Of a stretch of DNA of 8,085 nt, positions 4,909 to 8,085 are shown one piece after another. Where the stretch lies: assembly GCA_021777365.1 (NCBI GenBank), contig JAJYDP010000197.1, forward strand, positions 1 to 8,085. The letters run 5' to 3'. The DNA is from Chloroflexota bacterium. Lineage in GTDB: Bacteria > Chloroflexota > Limnocylindria > Limnocylindrales > CSP1-4. Under the pieces are notes generated by a model, which was given only the letters and a program-made list of their open reading frames with translations, did not search any database and had not been told where the DNA came from. Within the stretch, counting starts at the first letter, position 1. Every line of letters starts with the position of its first letter. A program made the translations under genes and the position numbers.

Positions 4909-7002
4909 TTACGCATCTGACTGCACCTCATCCACGACATCGGTGAGAATCGCGACGGCCCGGCCTCGGGGGAACTTGTGCTTGTGCTTGATGGGGGCGT
5001 CGGATCCGGGCGGTGCGAAGAGCCGCTCGCCCTTGGCGTTGTAGGCCACGGACGGGAGCAGTCCAGCCCGCCGCCAGACCTTGACCGTGCAAGGGTCAAC
5101 GCCGAGCTGCGTGGCCATCTCGTCGAGAGTCAGGAGACCGCGCCGGCGGAGACGGGCGAAGCGGTCTTCCAGGCCGTAGGCGCGGCGCAGGGAATAGAGG
5201 ACGCCCGGGGTGAACCGGTCGGCAACGCCGGGACGCAGGTCGCGGGCGTTGAGGATCTCAACCACCTCGCCCTCGGTGTGCTCGTCGAGCAGTCGGTCAA
5301 TCTCGGTGACCACCGCGGGATCGGTCTGGCGGAGCTGCCAGGCATTGAGTGGGAGCGGGAGGTGGAGACTGTGGGTGGTGCCGCCGCGGAAGCGGACGTG
5401 CGCCGCGATCTCATCGGTCCGCAGGAGGGTCACGTCATCGAGGAGCAGGCGGATCATGCGCTTGCGTTCACGCTGCGGGGTATCGGGATCATGCCAGAGG
5501 CGGGGGAAGTCGGTGGCCAGGGCAAGGACCCGTGCTCGCTGCTCGCCGTCGAGGACAGGGCCCTCGGCTTGGCGCTGGCGCTCGTACGCTTCCTGGGCGG
5601 CCGTCAGCGCCCGCAGCTTGGCGTTCCAGTCCGCTTCGAGGGAGTCGGCCACGAGGCGATTGTCGGGGTCGACCCGCAGGTACCGCCGCTGCGCGAGCTC
5701 GGCCTCGTAGCGGGCGCGCTCGACCGCCTGGCGGCGCAGCCGGTCGGCTTCGGCGGCGCGGGTCTCGAGCTCTTCCTGGACGGCGAGCGCCACCTCGAGC
5801 GCGAGCGGGCTGACGGTCTCGACCAGCAGCTCGCCGATGGCGCGATCGATCTCGCCACCCAGCACCCGCTGACACGGCGCCTGGGCGTTCTCGATGCTCC
5901 GCTTCTGGCAGACGTATTCGGGGAGCACCTCGCCGTGGCTGGTGTAGTAGCGCACGCTCATCCGCTCGCCACAGCGGCCGCAGACGACCAGACCCTGGAG
6001 CAGCGCTGGTCCCTCCCGCGGCGGGCTCGTGCGCCGCTCGGCGCCATTGGCCTGGGCGTTCTCGTGGAGCCGGCGCAGGTTGGCCTCATAGTCCTGCCAG
6101 GGAATGTAGCCGGGGTGCGCGTCGAGGATGAGGGTGTGCCATCGCTCGCGGGGCAGTGGGGTGCGCGTCTCGCGACCGCCGGCCGTCTTGCGACCCCGGC
6201 TGCGGCCATAGACGAAGGCCCCCGTGTAGCGCGGGTTCTTGAGGACGCGCAGGGCACGGCTGTGGTGCAGCGCTCCCCAGGCGAGCTCGCCCGCGTGGGG
6301 ACCGGTGGTGAGACGACGCGGGAAGAGCAGGCCCTGCGCGCGGAAGCTGCGCACCGTGGCCACCGCGGAGCCGGTGCGGCGGAAGGTCGCGAAGAACGTG
6401 CGCACGGCGGCCTGCACGCCCTGATCGGGGTCGAGGACGACCTTGCCCGCAGGATCGGTGATGAGCCCGACCGGCAGCTTCATCACCAGCTCGCCCCGGC
6501 TGGCCTTGGCGCGCTGGCCGCCCAAGAGGCGCGCCTGCAAGACGTGCAGCTCGGCCTCGCTCATCGTGCCTTTGAGCCCGAGCAAGAGGCGGTCGTTGAA
6601 GTGCGCCGGGTCATAGAGGCCGTCCTCGTCGAGGATCAAGGTGTCGCTGAGGGCGCAGATCTCCAGCAGCCGGTGCCAGTCGACCGAGCTGCGCGCGAGG
6701 CGGCTCACCTCGAGACCGAGCACCACCCCGACCTCGCCCAGGCCGACCGCGGCGACGAGGCGCTGGAACCCCTCGCGATCGCTGTCGGCACCCGAGCGCC
6801 CGAGATCGCTGTCGATCACCACGACCCGGTCGGGCGGCCAGCCCAACGCGACCGCCCGTTCGCGCAGCGCGTACTGGCGCTTGGTGCTCTCGGTGTTCTC
6901 GAGGACCTGGCGGAGCGTGCTCTGGCGCACGTACAGGTACGCCAGGCGCGCCAGGTGGCTCGCCGTGATCTTCTGGTGCTGGTCGAGATTCACGTGTGCC
7001 AT
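4909..7002 (-). CDS. Large serine recombinase, 697 aa
   Basis: This is a site-specific DNA recombinase of the resolvase/invertase superfamily that cuts and rejoins DNA through a serine-DNA link. Residues 20-165 are the catalytic domain: S28 in YLYVRQST is the nucleophile, with SDLGRSG (65-71) and the arginine motif EVSRLARSS (98-106). MSEAELHVLQARLL (147-160) is the long helix leaving this domain. Residues 190-310 fit the recombinase DNA-binding domain. A zinc ribbon uses C341, C344, C365 and C377. A charged coiled coil covers about 400-480. Near the C-terminus LLTLDEMATQLGVDPCTVKV (623-642) looks like a MerR/excisionase-type helix-turn-helix. AAAGGAG lies directly against ATG 7002, so GTG 6993, three codons later, has better spacing and may be the true start. 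The gene overlaps the 93-aa gene by 13 bp and is probably translationally coupled to it. All catalytic features appear intact. Confidence 0.9.
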   Translation of the reverse strand: MAHVNLDQHQKITASHLARLAYLYVRQSTLRQVLENTESTKRQYALRERAVALGWPPDRVVVIDSDLGRSGADSDREGFQRLVAAVGLGEVGVVLGLEVSRLARSSVDWHRLLEICALSDTLILDEDGLYDPAHFNDRLLLGLKGTMSEAELHVLQARLLGGQRAKASRGELVMKLPVGLITDPAGKVVLDPDQGVQAAVRTFFATFRRTGSAVATVRSFRAQGLLFPRRLTTGPHAGELAWGALHHSRALRVLKNPRYTGAFVYGRSRGRKTAGGRETRTPLPRERWHTLILDAHPGYIPWQDYEANLRRLHENAQANGAERRTSPPREGPALLQGLVVCGRCGERMSVRYYTSHGEVLPEYVCQKRSIENAQAPCQRVLGGEIDRAIGELLVETVSPLALEVALAVQEELETRAAEADRLRRQAVERARYEAELAQRRYLRVDPDNRLVADSLEADWNAKLRALTAAQEAYERQRQAEGPVLDGEQRARVLALATDFPRLWHDPDTPQRERKRMIRLLLDDVTLLRTDEIAAHVRFRGGTTHSLHLPLPLNAWQLRQTDPAVVTEIDRLLDEHTEGEVVEILNARDLRPGVADRFTPGVLYSLRRAYGLEDRFARLRRRGLLTLDEMATQLGVDPCTVKVWRRAGLLPSVAYNAKGERLFAPPGSDAPIKHKHKFPRGRAVAILTDVVDEVQSDA

Positions 7003-7271
7003 CTCCTTTCGCTGCCCAGGGCCATCTCGGTCAGCAGGCGCACCAACTCCCCGCCGAGATCGGCGAGCGGCGTCCCCACCCGGCCGCCGGCGAGCCGTTC
7101 CGGCGGCGCAACCGGGGCGAGCGGCGGGCAGGCCCGCATCCACGCCGTCAGCCCGGCGCCGCGCAGCCGGGCCAGGCCGCGCGGGGTGACCGTGGGGACC
7201 TGCCCGACGGCTTGGGCACGGAGCGCCTCGTAGGCCTGCTCGAGCTCGAGGGGCGAGGCGGTCACGTTCAT
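6990..7271 (-). CDS. Small recombinase-associated protein, 93 aa
   Basis: ATG 7271 overlaps the stop of the HTH gene as ATGA, and the stop at 6992-6990 lies inside the recombinase gene, so all three are tightly packed. The protein is MNVTASPLELEQAYEALRAQ, an apparent helix, then RGLARLRGAGLTAWMRACPP, a proline-rich hinge, and a C-terminal helix (LADLGGELVRLLTEMALGSE). No catalytic motif is visible. Position and size match the second small gene of y4bA-D-like clusters, whose role is unknown to me. It has no Shine-Dalgarno of its own. Translation may restart at the ATGA overlap, or the reading frame may be entered by a -1 frameshift in the HTH gene, giving a fused protein. An accessory or regulatory role in recombination is inferred only from the operon. 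Confidence 0.7.
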   Translation of the reverse strand: MNVTASPLELEQAYEALRAQAVGQVPTVTPRGLARLRGAGLTAWMRACPPLAPVAPPERLAGGRVGTPLADLGGELVRLLTEMALGSERRWHT

Positions 7272-7729
7272 GGCGTCGGGCGCCGCCCCTTTTTTCGCCG
7301 CGCCAGCGCCCGCTCGATGCTGCGGGGATGAACCCTGAGCCCGAACTGCGCCTGCACCAGTCGGGCGAGGCCGACCGAGTTCACGGCGGGGTCGTCGGCG
7401 AGGCTGCCTTCGAGGAAGTCGACCACCGCATCGGAGAGCTTGTGGGCCCGCCGCGGTCCGGGCCGCTGCGGCACCAAGCCCGGCAGGCCAACCGCCGCGA
7501 AGGTCGCCTGGGCCGCATAGAAGGCGGGCCGCGAGAAGCCGAAGGCGGCCGCCGTACCGGTCACCGGCCGGCCTTCTTCGCGGACCCGGCGCAGCATCTC
7601 GTACTTGACCTGGACCAGATCGGCCCGGTCGAAGAAGGGGTTGCCCGCGGTGAAGGCGGGGTCGGTCACCGTGTCCGGCCGCGGGTTGAGCGCGTGCTGG
7701 CGACGGAGGGCGGCGGTCTTGTCGTCCAC
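7268..7729 (-). CDS. Helix-turn-helix protein of the recombinase element, 153 aa
   Basis: The start is GTG 7729, with a near-perfect AGGAGGT (7741-7735) five bases upstream. Residues about 38-80 include an HTH: DLVQVKYEMLRRVREEGRPV is followed by GTAAAFGFSRPAFYAAQATF. After it come the linker GLPGLVPQRPGPRRAHKLSD (81-100) and a second winged-helix-like part (117-142, ending LRVHPRSIERAL). This layout is that of the N-terminal DNA-binding region of IS630/IS481-type transposases, here as a free-standing protein without a DDE domain. It probably binds element DNA, as a regulator or as a partner of the recombinase. The gene has a strong promoter just upstream and is the first of three overlapping genes. 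Near its end, CGA AAA AAG forms a possible -1 frameshift site. The basic tail ARRKKGRRPTP is the unshifted end. Confidence 0.8.
   Translation of the reverse strand: MDDKTAALRRQHALNPRPDTVTDPAFTAGNPFFDRADLVQVKYEMLRRVREEGRPVTGTAAAFGFSRPAFYAAQATFAAVGLPGLVPQRPGPRRAHKLSDAVVDFLEGSLADDPAVNSVGLARLVQAQFGLRVHPRSIERALARRKKGRRPTP
7289..7295 (-). promoter_or_regulatory. Possible programmed -1 frameshift site A_AAA_AAG
   Basis: On the minus strand the heptamer AAAAAAG spans 7295-7289 and is phased A.AAA.AAG in the HTH reading frame, the classic slippery site of many insertion sequences. A -1 slip continues GGG GCG GCG CCC GAC GCC and then passes in frame through ATG 7271 into the 93-aa gene. The product would be 246 residues (147 + 99). 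Downstream, GGGGCG (7290 side, directly after the A-run) can pair with a CGCCCC about 28 bases later, which could serve as a weak stimulator. The seven bases and phase are seen; use of the site is inferred. Confidence 0.5.
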
Positions 7730-7734
7730 GCGAG

Positions 7735-7741
7735 ACCTCCT
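7735..7741 (-). promoter_or_regulatory. Strong Shine-Dalgarno fixing the GTG start of the HTH gene
   Basis: The minus strand reads AGGAGGT, a nearly full anti-16S match, five bases before GTG 7729. This decides the start over other in-frame codons. Confidence 0.8.
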
Positions 7742-7758
7742 GGTTATGTGTTAGTGAC

Positions 7759-7767
7759 ATTATGCCG
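7759..7767. repeat. CGGCATAAT repeat, copy 1 (inverted relative to the other two)
   Basis: The plus strand reads ATTATGCCG, preceded by TGAC. It contains the -10 box of the promoter. Confidence 0.6.
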
Positions 7768-7786
7768 TCTCCAAGCGGGCCGTCAA
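7759..7786 (-). promoter_or_regulatory. Sigma70-like promoter of the HTH-recombinase operon
   Basis: On the minus strand TTGACG (7786-7781) and CATAAT (7764-7759) match the -35 and -10 consensus at five of six bases each and are 16 bases apart. Transcription would start around 7750, giving a very short leader before the AGGAGGT and GTG 7729. The -10 box lies inside one copy of the CGGCATAAT repeat, so a protein binding that repeat would block the promoter. Confidence 0.65.
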
Positions 7787-7790
7787 CTCC

Positions 7791-7803
7791 AGATGCTGCA
7801 TCT
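7791..7803. repeat. Palindrome AGATGC-T-GCATCT
   Basis: A perfect 6-1-6 inverted repeat lying a few bases upstream of the -35 box on the minus strand. Its position fits an activator or repressor site, or a recombinase half-site pair. Confidence 0.45.
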
Positions 7804-7845
7804 TCGAGGCGATCTACGTTCGCAATGCGACCTGATGACCCGTAC

Positions 7846-7857
7846 CAGTCCGGACTG
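7846..7857. repeat. Perfect 12-bp palindrome CAGTCCGGACTG
   Basis: The twelve bases are fully self-complementary, and GCCGGAC directly after repeats part of the motif. It lies between the promoter and the two outer CGGCATAAT copies. Confidence 0.45.
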
Positions 7858-7870
7858 CCGGACCGCAGCA

Positions 7871-7879
7871 CGGCATAAT
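7871..7879. repeat. CGGCATAAT repeat, copy 2
   Basis: A direct repeat of copy 3 with 23 bases from start to start, and an inverted repeat of copy 1 at 7759-7767. On the minus strand it reads TGATTATGCCG. Confidence 0.6.
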
Positions 7880-7893
7880 CAGGCTGACGAGTG

Positions 7894-7902
7894 CGGCATA
7901 AT
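7894..7902. repeat. CGGCATAAT repeat, copy 3
   Basis: It lies directly against the stop codon of the DUF5372 gene. On the minus strand it reads TGAGATTATGCCG, similar to the TGACATTATGCCG of copy 1 on the plus strand. Confidence 0.6.
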
Positions 7903-7903
7903 C

Positions 7904-8085
7904 TCATTGACGCCTCCCGGCCAGCTCCTCGAGGAGCCGGGTCAGCGCGACGAGGTCCTCGACGCGGAAGCAGGCCCGACCCGCCGACAGCACCAGGAAC
8001 GGATCGGGCCCCTCGACGTCGGTCCAGCCCGCCGGCAGCGAACGGACGCGATCGGATCCGGGCGCCCGGAAGAAGACCCGGTGCT
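7904..8085 (-). CDS. DUF5372 (Y4bD/Y4pK-like) protein, C-terminal 59 residues
   Basis: The minus strand enters from the right edge already open and ends at TGA 7906-7904. The visible part reads HRVFFRAPGSDRVRSLPAGW, then TDVEGPDPFLVLSAGRACFR, then VEDLVALTRLLEELAGRRQ. The pattern RVFF...SLPAGWTDV..PDPF...AGR..FRVEDL is what I recall for DUF5372, annotated as the Y4bD/Y4pK family and found beside y4bA-type recombinases. The fold looks like a small beta-sheet with a C-terminal helix. Its biochemical role is not known to me. It is the first gene of the element on this strand, separated from the HTH gene by a 174-bp region with its own promoter. The start codon and N-terminus lie outside the window. 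Confidence 0.75.
   Translation of the reverse strand, partial: HRVFFRAPGSDRVRSLPAGWTDVEGPDPFLVLSAGRACFRVEDLVALTRLLEELAGRRQ

Larger units (their letters stand above)
4909..8085 (-). mobile_element. Serine-recombinase element of the y4bA-D type, right end outside window
   Basis: Four minus-strand genes with one control region form a unit: DUF5372 protein, HTH protein, 93-aa protein and large serine recombinase. The set and order match what I recall of the rhizobial y4bA-D and y4pH-K clusters; this is from memory, not a search. The left boundary is inferred from the recombinase stop codon at 4909-4911, exactly where the transposase reading frame stops making sense. The right boundary lies beyond 8085, so terminal repeats, target duplication and the missing transposase tail cannot be seen. 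Confidence 0.6.

Noticed and set aside
4978..7233. 751-codon open frame on the plus strand
   Set aside because: It is antisense to the recombinase, which has clear catalytic and zinc motifs. Long open frames opposite GC-rich genes are expected.
7768..7870. Cassette flanked by the inverted ATTATGCCG copies as a small non-autonomous element
   Set aside because: It contains the -35 box and the operon leader, so a control region explains it better than a separate element.
6990..7907. 305-codon minus-strand frame starting at an ATG that overlaps the DUF5372 stop
   Set aside because: Its first 210 residues run through the promoter and the HTH gene in another frame and look non-coding. Only its last part, from ATG 7271, is a gene, although the frame matters for the proposed frameshift.

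Overview
The window is very GC-rich (roughly 70% by eye), and most believable genes use codons ending in G or C. This suggests a high-GC bacterium, for example an actinomycete or a Thermomicrobia-type Chloroflexota. Nothing here is taxonomically decisive. No rRNA, tRNA or CRISPR array was seen.

Left edge (1-317): the start of a TauE/SafE-type membrane permease on the minus strand, running off the window.

340-3550: a loose accessory stretch of small plus-strand genes without recognised function, each separated by 100-330 bp. Three look intact: a 92-aa single-pass membrane protein, a 181-aa protein and a 148-aa protein. A 41-aa ORF is doubtful. Two look broken: one is interrupted by an in-frame TGA at 535, and the other needs two single-base frameshift corrections. 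GC-rich hairpins follow the three intact genes. Between about 3100 and 3720 the composition is visibly less GC-rich, and a 103-aa minus-strand ORF there uses codons rare elsewhere in the window.

3839-4908: a plus-strand DDE-type transposase that loses its C-terminus, probably including the last catalytic acid, where the next element begins.

4909 to the right edge: a minus-strand mobile element resembling the four-gene y4bA-D / y4pH-K clusters of rhizobial symbiotic plasmids (recalled, not searched). In transcription order it has a DUF5372 (Y4bD/Y4pK-like) protein running off the window, a 174-bp control region, an HTH protein, a 93-aa protein and a 697-aa large serine recombinase. The control region has a strong sigma70-like promoter, three copies of CGGCATAAT/ATTATGCCG (one forming the -10 box) and two palindromes. 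The last three genes overlap (4 bp and 13 bp) and look translationally coupled.

The most interesting signal is a correctly phased A_AAA_AAG slippery heptamer near the end of the HTH gene. A -1 shift there would enter the frame of the 93-aa gene and give a 246-aa fusion, as in the orfA-orfB strategy of many insertion sequences. Together these features suggest a recombinase element with layered control: a promoter overlapped by repeats, overlapping genes and possible frameshifting. It is nested against an older, inactivated transposon in a decaying genomic region.
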